Part shown: piece by piece, positions 23,470 through 30,921 of the stretch
Layout: every line of letters starts with the position of its first letter
How positions within the stretch are numbered: the first letter of the stretch is position 1
Position numbers and translations under genes: made by a program
NCBI GenBank assembly: GCA_031285625.1
Contig: JAITVV010000009.1
Location: 1 to 41,230 of the forward strand
DNA length: 41,230 nt
Direction: 5' to 3'
From: Prevotella sp.
GTDB lineage: Bacteria > Bacteroidota > Bacteroidia > Bacteroidales > Dysgonomonadaceae
The notes under the pieces: generated by a model
Databases searched by the model: none
Told to the model about the DNA's origin: nothing
The model's input: only the letters and a program-made list of their open reading frames with translations

Positions 23470-23486
23470 ACTTTGAATTTCAAAGA
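23470..23486. promoter_or_regulatory. Palindromic operator, site 2 of the CreD module
   Basis: ACTTTGAATTTCAAAGA contains the perfect 15-base palindrome CTTTGAA-T-TTCAAAG. It agrees with site 1 at 15 of 17 positions and lies 32 bases before the creD start, between the regulator and creD. Confidence 0.65.
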
Positions 23487-23518
23487 ACTTTTATTTAATA
23501 TATTTAATTCAAACATTT

Positions 23519-24901
23519 ATGAAAACAAACTTTGGTACCGGTGTAGATATGATTTTTGTGAAAGTCATAGTGGTTGCGGTTTTGGTCGTTGTTATGCTAT
23601 TACCTATAAATCTTATAAAGTCGTTGGTTGAAGAACGTGAGGGTAACGAGAAAGCCGTGCAGGACGAGATAAGTCAGAAATGGGGTGGAAGACAAAAAGT
23701 ATCGGGACCCGTATTGGTGTTACCGTATCAGACAGGAATGGATAAGAATCAGAATCCTATTATTAGTTATGCATATTTTTTTCCGGATGAATTTAAGGTA
23801 GATGGTGATGTAAATACAGAAGAGCGCTCACGTACACTTTTTAAGACATTAGTTTATCAGTCGAGTCTCCATGTAAGCGGAAAGTTTTCCTTACCTGATT
23901 ATGCTAAATTGAATATCAGACAGGAACAGGTACATTGGGATGATGCTTTTGTGCTGATTGGAGTTTCATACTTGCAGGGAATAAAAAATAAAGTTGTATT
24001 CAATGTCAATGGTAAGCCGCAATCTGTGCAGCCCGGAGTAAAAAATAACAGTTTTATCGAATCTGGTCTTACTGTGAATATGCCGGTTGATCCAACGACT
24101 CTTAGTTATGATTTCAATTTTGATCTGGCGTTGAATGGAAGTGAGGGGCTTTACTTTACACCTGTAGGTAAGGAGAGTAATATTCATCTTAAATCTGCGT
24201 GGAAGACAGTATCATTTGATGGCAATTTCTTACCATCGGATCGCACTATTGGCAATGAAGGTTTTGATGCCAAATGGGATGTTTTCGATTATAACCGAAA
24301 CTATGTGCAAATGTGGGTGGGTGATAACGAAGTGATAAAATCATCAACTTTAGGTGTAGATATGAAATTCCCGGTTGAGAAATACCAGATGACAATGAGA
24401 TCTGTAAAATATGCTATCATGTTTATTGTACTAACATTTGTTGTATTCTTTTTAGTCGAACTCTTGAGCCGCAAACGTATCCATCCTGTACAATATTTAC
24501 TGGTAAGTTGTGCTTTAGTTATTTTCTATACATTACTATTAGCCTTATCAGAACAACTTGATTTTCATCTTTCATATCTGATATCGGCATTTGCTACAAC
24601 GGCTCTCATTACAGCCTATTCCACTACTATGTTTAAGAATATAAAGCAAACAGCCATGATGGGAGTATTTCTTTCCGGTTTGTACATCTATTTATATATC
24701 ATTCTTCAGCAAGAAAGCTTATCCTTGTTATTTGGTGCAATAGGATTGTTTGTTGCTCTGGCTACCGTAATGTTTGTTTTACGTAAGGTAAACTGGTACA
24801 AAGATGAAGAAGATGTCGATAAGCCCGAAATGATAGAAATAAATCAAGACGACAATGATATTCCACCTGTATATATACCAAAAGATGATAATGTAAATTA
24901 A
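23519..24901 (+). CDS. creD: Cell envelope integrity protein CreD
   Basis: The 460-residue inner-membrane protein has an N-terminal transmembrane helix (FVKVIVVAVLVVVMLLPINLI), a long periplasmic-type domain (about 35-295) with the GGRQKVSGPVLVLPYQ motif, and a C-terminal cluster of helices (from about 300, starting AIMFIVLTFVVFFLVELLSRKRIHPVQYLLV). Length and motif order match CreD of E. coli, which is linked to envelope integrity and colicin tolerance, and whose expression there is under CreBC; no two-component system is present here. Instead control by the winged-helix regulator is likely. A strong terminator follows at 24921-24958. Confidence 0.9.
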   Translation: MKTNFGTGVDMIFVKVIVVAVLVVVMLLPINLIKSLVEEREGNEKAVQDEISQKWGGRQKVSGPVLVLPYQTGMDKNQNPIISYAYFFPDEFKVDGDVNTEERSRTLFKTLVYQSSLHVSGKFSLPDYAKLNIRQEQVHWDDAFVLIGVSYLQGIKNKVVFNVNGKPQSVQPGVKNNSFIESGLTVNMPVDPTTLSYDFNFDLALNGSEGLYFTPVGKESNIHLKSAWKTVSFDGNFLPSDRTIGNEGFDAKWDVFDYNRNYVQMWVGDNEVIKSSTLGVDMKFPVEKYQMTMRSVKYAIMFIVLTFVVFFLVELLSRKRIHPVQYLLVSCALVIFYTLLLALSEQLDFHLSYLISAFATTALITAYSTTMFKNIKQTAMMGVFLSGLYIYLYIILQQESLSLLFGAIGLFVALATVMFVLRKVNWYKDEEDVDKPEMIEINQDDNDIPPVYIPKDDNVN

Positions 24902-24920
24902 GTTTAGTTTTTATTTCATT

Positions 24921-24958
24921 AAAGCGTGAATAACATATCTTGCGTTATTCACGCTTTT
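24921..24958 (+). terminator. Terminator of the CreD module
   Basis: AAAGCGTGAATAAC and GTTATTCACGCTTTT form a 14-bp stem with a nine-base loop, followed by a T-rich stretch. Confidence 0.88.
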
Positions 24959-24976
24959 ACTTTTTATATAATTTAT

Positions 24977-24984
24977 TATCTTTG
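24977..24984 (+). promoter_or_regulatory. -7 box of the GH88 gene
   Basis: TATCTTTG matches TAnnTTTG, 34 bases before the ATG at 25019. Confidence 0.6.
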
Positions 24985-25018
24985 CTAAATTGAATGTAAT
25001 TGATCTAATACCATAAAA

Positions 25019-26257
25019 ATGCAATCAAAACAGTTTGTGCTTATTTCTTTCCTCCTGATACTTGCAACAGCTTGTGTGAATAAAAATACTGAAAAAGAAA
25101 ACTTTATAAATGAGAATATAGAATTTGCTTCTACGCAGACAGATAAAATGTTGCAGGCAGTGGGAGAACCAACAGGGAAGAACTATCCGCGTACGATGAA
25201 AGACAACGGAGAACTAGTGGTTACAAATATGTATGACTGGACTCCCGGCTTTTTCCCCGGATCGTTATGGTATTTGTATGAACTTACAGGGGATACCAAG
25301 TGGAGGGATGTTGCTGAAAAGTGGACCCTTTCTTTAGAGCCTCTCAAAACATTTACTGATCACCATGATCTGGGTTTTATGATGTATTGTAGTTATGGTA
25401 ATGCCGAACGTTTGGCTTCAAAACCTGAATATAAAGATATTTTGATTGAGAGCGCAAACTCTTTATCCACTCGTTTTAGTGATAAGACAGATGCTATTAA
25501 GTCGTGGAATAACTTTTCTACATGGGATGATAGTTTCAAATCTTCATATCCGGTAATTATAGATAATATGATGAATCTGGAGATGTTATTTTATGCATCT
25601 AAAGTAACGGGTAATAAGAAATATTATGATATTGCAGTAAAACACTCTGATACAACTATGAAAAATCAATTCAGGGATGATTATACAACATATCATGTCG
25701 TTTCGTATGATACGATTTCAGGTAAAGCTGTAAATAAGGCTACGGCTCAGGGATTTAGCGATAATTCTACATGGGCCAGGGGGCAAGCTTGGGCTATTTA
25801 TGGATTTACGATGGTGTATCGTGAGACTAAAGATCGAAAATATCTGGATGTTGCCACAAAAGCAGCAGATATATACTTGAAGAATTTAGCGGAAGACCTG
25901 GTTCCTGTATGGGACTTTAATGTTGGGGAGGAAGGTTATCTTCCGGGTAGCAGATCATATGCTGTAGGGTTTCAGGAAAAATTGAAGGATACCTCTGCAG
26001 CTGCAATTGTTTGCTCGGCTTTGTTTGAACTGGGTGAACTCTCGGGTAATAAATCTTATACCGATAATGCTATAAAAATGCTTCAGAGCCTTGCTTCTCC
26101 TGCATATAGGGCTGCATTAGGTACGAATGCAAATTTTATTTTGATGCATTGTGTGGGCAGTATACCTCATAAGTTTGAGATAGATAAGCCTTTGGTATAT
26201 GCCGATTATTACTTTCTGGAGGCCCTGACCAGATATAAGAAATTGATTTCAGAATAA
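25019..26257 (+). CDS. GH88 unsaturated glucuronyl hydrolase, lipoprotein
   Basis: The 412-residue protein begins with a lipoprotein signal (FVLISFLLILATAC, modified Cys about residue 19). The (alpha/alpha)6-barrel of GH88 follows: YDWTPGFFPGSLWYLYELTGD, FTDHHDLGFMMYCSYG with a candidate catalytic Asp117, VIIDNMMNLEML with a second candidate Asp182, and WARGQAWAIYGF. The family removes 4,5-unsaturated uronic acids left by polysaccharide lyases acting on uronate-containing glycans. No lyase, SusC or SusD gene is adjacent, so it appears isolated rather than part of a polysaccharide-utilisation locus. The substrate (glycosaminoglycan, pectin or other) cannot be told. Confidence 0.9.
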   Translation: MQSKQFVLISFLLILATACVNKNTEKENFINENIEFASTQTDKMLQAVGEPTGKNYPRTMKDNGELVVTNMYDWTPGFFPGSLWYLYELTGDTKWRDVAEKWTLSLEPLKTFTDHHDLGFMMYCSYGNAERLASKPEYKDILIESANSLSTRFSDKTDAIKSWNNFSTWDDSFKSSYPVIIDNMMNLEMLFYASKVTGNKKYYDIAVKHSDTTMKNQFRDDYTTYHVVSYDTISGKAVNKATAQGFSDNSTWARGQAWAIYGFTMVYRETKDRKYLDVATKAADIYLKNLAEDLVPVWDFNVGEEGYLPGSRSYAVGFQEKLKDTSAAAIVCSALFELGELSGNKSYTDNAIKMLQSLASPAYRAALGTNANFILMHCVGSIPHKFEIDKPLVYADYYFLEALTRYKKLISE

Positions 26258-26269
26258 TATTTTGCAAAC

Positions 26270-26303
26270 AAAAAAGCCTATCTTATCAGATAGTCAGATA
26301 GGC
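26270..26303 (-). terminator. Terminator downstream of the 168-residue lipoprotein
   Basis: GCCTATCT pairs with AGATAGGC across 12 bases. The run of six A on the plus strand (26270-26275) is a U run on the minus transcript, so it ends the lipoprotein gene read on the minus strand; it may also act on the GH88 transcript. Confidence 0.7.
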
Positions 26304-26327
26304 CTATATATAGTCACTAATTACGAT

Positions 26328-26834
26328 TTAGTATGAAGGCTGTAAGCCTCTTTCGAAAGACTCCGTTATAGTCGCTTCTACAATCTTATCTTTATCAATG
26401 TTCAACTCCTGAGCAATCTCGCTTCGTAGATCGTATTGAACATAAATTAAAGAATCTTCAGTAATAAGTCTCTTTAATCCACGGGAGTCATCTAATGTAG
26501 CATAATTCTTGTCCAGCATTTTAAACTTACCTTTCAATGGATCCGAGTGATCTGTATAATAATAGTAAGTTTTGTCATTTTTAAATTCATAGCTGGTATG
26601 TGATGGTACAACATGTTTTTGTATATATTCGTCCACTTTTTTCTTTAGTACCGGATCTGGAACCGAAACATCTATTTTTGTCTCCATATATATCCAATGC
26701 CCTTCAACATTTCTCGTAGAGAGACTATCATCACCATCGCATGATAGCATCAAGAATCCCAATGAGAGGATTGAGACAAATATATATGTTAAAAATTTCG
26801 CTTTCACAGCTTTAATATTAATATTATTTTGCAA
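26328..26834 (-). CDS. Small lipoprotein, probably surface exposed
   Basis: I do not recognise a family. The 168-residue product has an N-terminal signal (FLTYIFVSILSLGFLMLSC) with a lipobox Cys, followed immediately by DGDD. In Bacteroidetes an acidic stretch next to the lipid-modified Cys is the export signal that moves lipoproteins to the outer leaflet. The mature part has GHWIYMETKIDV and a strand-rich pattern with YEFKNDKTYYYYTD, compatible with a lipocalin-like barrel as in DUF4923-type proteins. It is not clearly in an operon. Confidence 0.7.
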   Translation of the reverse strand: MQNNINIKAVKAKFLTYIFVSILSLGFLMLSCDGDDSLSTRNVEGHWIYMETKIDVSVPDPVLKKKVDEYIQKHVVPSHTSYEFKNDKTYYYYTDHSDPLKGKFKMLDKNYATLDDSRGLKRLITEDSLIYVQYDLRSEIAQELNIDKDKIVEATITESFERGLQPSY

Positions 26835-26990
26835 ATGTACATATATTAAACGTAAAATTAGCTAAAATGTTATGTCATTTTTAAGAAAAAATCGGATAAA
26901 AAAGTTTTTTTCATCCGATTCATCCACAATCAATGTAAAATCCAATCTTTTATCTAAAAAACAACCTAAAAAAGATATTCTATTATGACC

Positions 26991-28490
26991 TCAATCAAAA
27001 TAAAAATAGTTATGATAACTATGATAATCATGTCCGTTTATTGTTATGGAGTTAATATCATATGACTTATTTAAAGGATCCTCAATTATAACCTTTTTGT
27101 TACGAGGATATCGGACAACTATCTCAAACATTTCCATGCTCCATGGATCTGAATTACTATACCACCGGGGATTAACTGTAAGTAATGAGTCGGTCAGCAT
27201 ATAGTTTAATTTTAAAGATTCTGCCTTTCTTTTAGCGGCAATATCATTATCCGCAAAATGCTTCTTATGAATATCTACCATATAATTTGTCAAAGTAGTA
27301 TCTTCCTGCATTCTTACTATAGGCAGTAGACTTATCTCCCTCCCTTTTTCGCTCTTTCCCTTATAGATAAGGGCCGGATTATTAGGTTGATGTTCTGCAT
27401 CTAAATAGTCTTTTCCTATTCTTACAAATAAAGAATCTGAAGTATTATTTATTGAAAAAGATTCAACAACTTCTGCATGAGCCCTATGCGATCTTCCTGT
27501 TTTTACACCAATATTTCCAATATAGATTACTGAACCTAACCAAAATACTAAGCCAATAATAAGGCTGACCATAGTCTGGGTTGTGAAAGGAGAACGCCTT
27601 AATATTTTTATCATTAAAGCCAGTAATCCGATAAAAGGTAATAGAGATGCTATTACAATAGCTATTTTGAAATTAATGGAATTAAATCCGGTCAATATAA
27701 GATAATTATTCAGACCAAAAAGTTCTGTATCGAAGTGTAGCCATAAAAATGAAGCAATAATTCCTACTATAGCCATAAATAAGCCGATAGCAATAAGACC
27801 AACAATTACATTAATAAATACTGTAACTAAAGTACTTAATGCACTGCCTCTATATTTTTTAGAAGTCTGCATACGATCTTCAATATTCATTATTGAGGGA
27901 TCTGAACCTGTCATCGATATTTTTTGAGTAAATGTTTTGGCCGCAGGCATTACAATCCATAAAATGGTATATATCAACACGACAAACATGCAAGAAGGGG
28001 CTTTATAACCAACAGTGAACAGTAAAAGAAATATACCGGCAAATAGTAAACGAATGACTGTCGGATCAATTCTGAAATAATGGCTTAATCCGCTACAAAC
28101 TCCTCCAATAACTTTATTCTCAGTATCCCGATACAATCTTTTCTTAAAATAGCCTTGAGAATCATTCTCCATATTTGCACTATATCTTTTATCAGCTCTT
28201 CCATCCCCATTTATACCAGGTTCTATGGAATCATCAAAATCTTTGGGATTACCCATAACTTTTATTATCTCCTGAGCTTCAATTTCGGATACAACTCCAT
28301 CAGTAGAAGGAACTCTTACCTGCAGTAATTCACTCAATCGAGACTCAATATCTGATATGATTTCGTCCCCTTCCGGATTTGTAGCAAAATGCTTTCTTAA
28401 AGCCTGCAAATAGTTATTCAGTATGCGATAGGCATCCTCATCGAGATTAAATGCTAATCCCCCTATACTTACTCTAACAGTTGGTTTCAT
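26991..28490 (-). CDS. PspC-domain membrane protein (long form)
   Basis: This 499-residue protein has an N-terminal region (VRVSIGGLAFNLDEDAYRILNNYLQALRKHF...EIISDIESRLSELL) related to that of the neighbouring 190-residue protein, then a PspC domain at about residues 115-180 (KRLYRDTENKVIGGVCSGLSHYFRIDPTVIRLLFAGIFLL), three or more further membrane helices (about 220-335) and a C-terminal globular part. PspC proteins sense or respond to envelope stress. It is the third gene of a PspC-PadR-PspC unit, 12 bases after PadR. Confidence 0.88.
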   Translation of the reverse strand: MKPTVRVSIGGLAFNLDEDAYRILNNYLQALRKHFATNPEGDEIISDIESRLSELLQVRVPSTDGVVSEIEAQEIIKVMGNPKDFDDSIEPGINGDGRADKRYSANMENDSQGYFKKRLYRDTENKVIGGVCSGLSHYFRIDPTVIRLLFAGIFLLLFTVGYKAPSCMFVVLIYTILWIVMPAAKTFTQKISMTGSDPSIMNIEDRMQTSKKYRGSALSTLVTVFINVIVGLIAIGLFMAIVGIIASFLWLHFDTELFGLNNYLILTGFNSINFKIAIVIASLLPFIGLLALMIKILRRSPFTTQTMVSLIIGLVFWLGSVIYIGNIGVKTGRSHRAHAEVVESFSINNTSDSLFVRIGKDYLDAEHQPNNPALIYKGKSEKGREISLLPIVRMQEDTTLTNYMVDIHKKHFADNDIAAKRKAESLKLNYMLTDSLLTVNPRWYSNSDPWSMEMFEIVVRYPRNKKVIIEDPLNKSYDINSITINGHDYHSYHNYFYFD

Positions 28491-28502
28491 CGCATTAGTA
28501 TT

Positions 28503-28844
28503 TTATTTGTTTCTTATATTATCTATTACCCTAACCAAATCTGACCATACCGCATCCAGTTCTTCCAATACGGCCTTTCCTTTTTCTGTGATAGCATAAT
28601 ACTTACGTGGAGGTCCTTGTGTTGACTCCTCCCAGCGATAACTCAGTAATCCCTGATTCTTCTGACGGGTTAATAGAGGATATAAAGTACCTTCTACTAC
28701 AATCATTTCCGAATCTTTCAATTCATTGATTATATTAGAGACATAAGCATCTTCCTTTGACAAAATGCTGAGGATACAATATTCTAGTATTCCTTTGCGC
28801 ATTTGGGCTTTTATATTGTCTACATTTATAGTTTCCATATTCAA
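28503..28844 (-). CDS. PadR-family transcriptional regulator
   Basis: The 113-residue protein has the PadR winged helix: AQMRKGILEYCILSILSKEDAYVSNIINEL...VVEGTLYPLLTRQKNQGLLSYRWEESTQGPPRKYYAITEKGKAVLEEL. EGTLYPLL is the recognition helix and GPPRKYY the wing. It lies between two PspC genes (three bases after the first, 12 before the second) and very likely controls them. A palindrome over the operon promoter at 29512-29531 is a candidate target. PadR repressors of this size respond to small hydrophobic compounds or to envelope conditions in other bacteria; the signal here is unknown. Confidence 0.93.
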   Translation of the reverse strand: MNMETINVDNIKAQMRKGILEYCILSILSKEDAYVSNIINELKDSEMIVVEGTLYPLLTRQKNQGLLSYRWEESTQGPPRKYYAITEKGKAVLEELDAVWSDLVRVIDNIRNK

Positions 28845-28847
28845 TCT

Positions 28848-29420
28848 TTATTTGTGACGTGATGTAAATTTTCTAATATTCTCGGCTGTAGGAGCATAAC
28901 CTCTGACTTCTAATTTTTGAGCCACAGTCAATGCTCTAGGCATTACCAGCCAAAGAACAATATATACCAACAGAGCTGTTCCATACAGGAAAGTCATTAC
29001 TGCAAAAAGGATCCTGACAATGGTTACATCTATACCAAGATACAGAGCCAGTCCACTACAAACTCCTGCTACCATTTTTTCGTCCACATCTCTATACATT
29101 CTTTTATCGCCCTTTGTATAATCTTTATCATAATTATAATCAGATCCGGATTCCTGAGAAGAAGTGTTTACTTCTACCTCACCCAAATGATCAATTACTG
29201 TTTGTACCTGTTTCATATCTACTACTTGATTTGAGTATTTAAGTTCTTTTTGTAATATCTCTGCCACACGGGCCTCTACATCCTCCATCACTTCCCGAGC
29301 CTCTTGTTTGTCAGGAATAGTTTCTTCAAAACGTCTCAGATATTCTTTCAGTCTGAAATATGCATCATCTTCCACTGTGAAATTGATACCTCCTATACTT
29401 ACTTCTATAACCTTTTTCAT
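28848..29420 (-). CDS. PspC-domain membrane protein (short form)
   Basis: From ATG at 29420 the product is 190 residues; the frame is open 33 codons further upstream, but those codons are A/T-rich and span the promoter. The N-terminal 60 residues (VIEVSIGGINFTVEDDAYFRLKEYLRRFEETI...VMEDVEARVAEILQ) match the N-terminal region of the long form. The PspC domain is at about 105-160 (KRMYRDVDEKMVAGVCSGLALYLGIDVTIVRILFAVMTFLYGTALLVYIVLWLVMPRA) with two hydrophobic helices. It is the first gene of the unit, ending three bases before PadR. Confidence 0.9.
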   Translation of the reverse strand: MKKVIEVSIGGINFTVEDDAYFRLKEYLRRFEETIPDKQEAREVMEDVEARVAEILQKELKYSNQVVDMKQVQTVIDHLGEVEVNTSSQESGSDYNYDKDYTKGDKRMYRDVDEKMVAGVCSGLALYLGIDVTIVRILFAVMTFLYGTALLVYIVLWLVMPRALTVAQKLEVRGYAPTAENIRKFTSRHK

Positions 29421-29482
29421 ATTTTCGATTTCTTTAAACAATTCATAACCTATTATTATCCTATACCATGTTGTTTGTATTG

Positions 29483-29514
29483 CAAATATATAAATAAATA
29501 TTAGTACTGTGCAA
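29483..29514 (-). promoter_or_regulatory. Promoter of the PspC-PadR-PspC operon
   Basis: The minus strand reads TTG (29512-29514) then 21 bases then TATATTTG (29483-29490), close to the Bacteroidetes -33/-7 consensus. It ends 62 bases before the start at 29420. Confidence 0.55.
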
Positions 29515-29531
29515 TACATAGTACTGTATTG
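29502..29531. promoter_or_regulatory. Candidate PadR operator
   Basis: CAATACA-TAGTAC-TGTATTG (29512-29531) is a perfect 7-bp inverted repeat about a palindromic core. TAGTACTGT also occurs twice in direct orientation (29502-29510 and 29519-29527). The site covers the -33 element of the operon promoter. Confidence 0.55.
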
Positions 29532-29742
29532 TAAAGCGAGTTTTTTATTTAAGTAATTGTTTATTAGATAGTTGATACTTATTTTTATTTCTATATTTAA
29601 CTTTAATTAACCATTTTGATTGAAGATACTTAATAATTATGTGCGAAAAATGTGATGGAGATAAGACGATAATCTTTATAAATTGAAAAAAATAAAAAGT
29701 AATTTCGCAAGATTAGACAAAAAGAAAATGAGGAAACAATCA

Positions 29743-29750
29743 TATATTTG
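29743..29750 (+). promoter_or_regulatory. -7 box of the AraC-type fusion gene
   Basis: TATATTTG matches TAnnTTTG and ends 19 bases before the ATG at 29770. It argues against the in-frame TTG at 29683. Confidence 0.55.
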
Positions 29751-29769
29751 TTTACTAATATCTTCTAAT

Positions 29770-30915
29770 ATGAAACCGGAGAATACTATAATAGATAAAA
29801 TAGTTTGTCAAAGTTGCGGTATGCCTATGATGGCTGTTGAACATTTTGGTACTAATAATGATAAGAGCCAAAATAAGGAATATTGTTGCTTTTGTTTTCA
29901 GAATGGTGAGTATACGGACAATTTCAATTTTGAGGAATTTCTTGATGATTCTTTGAAATTCTATGAGGAAGATAAGGCTGGTGAATATACTCTCTCTAAA
30001 GATGAGGTTAATCTTAAGGCTAGAATCAAATTGTCTGAATTGAGACGTTGGCATTCTCATCAGAAAACACACTTAGAGTATTATAAATCAATAAACAAGG
30101 TTATCGATTATATAAACAATAATTTATCTACAAATCTAAATTTATCAGACTTAGCAAATGTGGCTAACATTTCAGACTTTCACTTCCACAGAATATTCAA
30201 AGCTGTACTGAATGAGAGCCCCGGCGATTATATACAACGTTTACGATTAGAAAAAGCAGCCTTTAAGCTGCAAACAACAAAACTATCATTAGAAACTATT
30301 GCTGAATACATTGGGTATCAAAGTTCTCAGGCATTATCTAAAGCTTTTAAGAAACGATATAATATCACTCCGTCTATGTACCGTAAGCGCCCTGATGACC
30401 TGACGGCGCCTATTGAGCAACCAATAGAAGACCTTTATCTCAAACCTGAAATAAGAGAGATAGGAGCAAGGGATGTTCTATATCTGCAGATTACAGATCC
30501 ATATACAACTGCTGATGCATTTCTCAATACATGGGATAAACTGGCTAATCTTATTGGTATAGATATTAATCCAAATGATGAATATGAGTTCTATTGCATG
30601 AGCAGAGATATCTCAACAATCACACATCCTGAAAATTATCGTGTGTATGCTTGTGTAGGTACAAATAAAGATATCAAACCACAGGGTAAGCTTGGAAAAC
30701 AAACAATAGAAGGTGGGCTGTACGCTGTTTTTATTCATAAAGGACCATATAAAGAACTGAGAACAACATATTGTAACATCTACCGTTATTGGATACCTAA
30801 GAGTGACTATGAACTAAGAGATAATATTTCATTTGAAAAATATCTGAATAGCCCGCTTGTAGTTGGTAACGATGAATTGTTGACCGAAGTCTATATACCT
30901 GTCAGAAAGATTTGA
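29770..30915 (+). CDS. AraC-family regulator with N-terminal zinc ribbon and C-terminal GyrI-like domain
   Basis: From ATG at 29770 the product is 381 residues in three parts. Residues about 10-85 match a small putative zinc-ribbon domain (CQSCGMPM...YCCFCFQNGEYTDNFNFEEFLDDSL). About 95-205 is a complete AraC DNA-binding domain with two helix-turn-helices (NLSDLANVANISDFHFHRIF; LETIAEYIGYQSSQALSKAF). From about 220 to the end is a GyrI-like (SOUL/effector) domain with EIREIGARDVLYLQIT and GGLYAVFIHKGPYKEL. AraC plus GyrI is known (Rob, and regulators of multidrug efflux); the zinc ribbon before it is less usual. It is divergent from the PspC-PadR unit. The ligand and regulon are unknown. Confidence 0.85.
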   Translation: MKPENTIIDKIVCQSCGMPMMAVEHFGTNNDKSQNKEYCCFCFQNGEYTDNFNFEEFLDDSLKFYEEDKAGEYTLSKDEVNLKARIKLSELRRWHSHQKTHLEYYKSINKVIDYINNNLSTNLNLSDLANVANISDFHFHRIFKAVLNESPGDYIQRLRLEKAAFKLQTTKLSLETIAEYIGYQSSQALSKAFKKRYNITPSMYRKRPDDLTAPIEQPIEDLYLKPEIREIGARDVLYLQITDPYTTADAFLNTWDKLANLIGIDINPNDEYEFYCMSRDISTITHPENYRVYACVGTNKDIKPQGKLGKQTIEGGLYAVFIHKGPYKELRTTYCNIYRYWIPKSDYELRDNISFEKYLNSPLVVGNDELLTEVYIPVRKI

Positions 30916-30921
30916 AATGTC

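Noticed and set aside
29421-29519. Upstream start of the short PspC gene
   Set aside because: The extra 33 residues have no similarity to the paralogue and overlap the operon promoter; ATG 29420 begins MKKVIEVSIGG, matching the long form's start.
29683-29769. TTG start for the AraC-type fusion gene
   Set aside because: A -7 box follows at 29743 and the Lys-rich extension resembles no domain; ATG 29770 is preferred.
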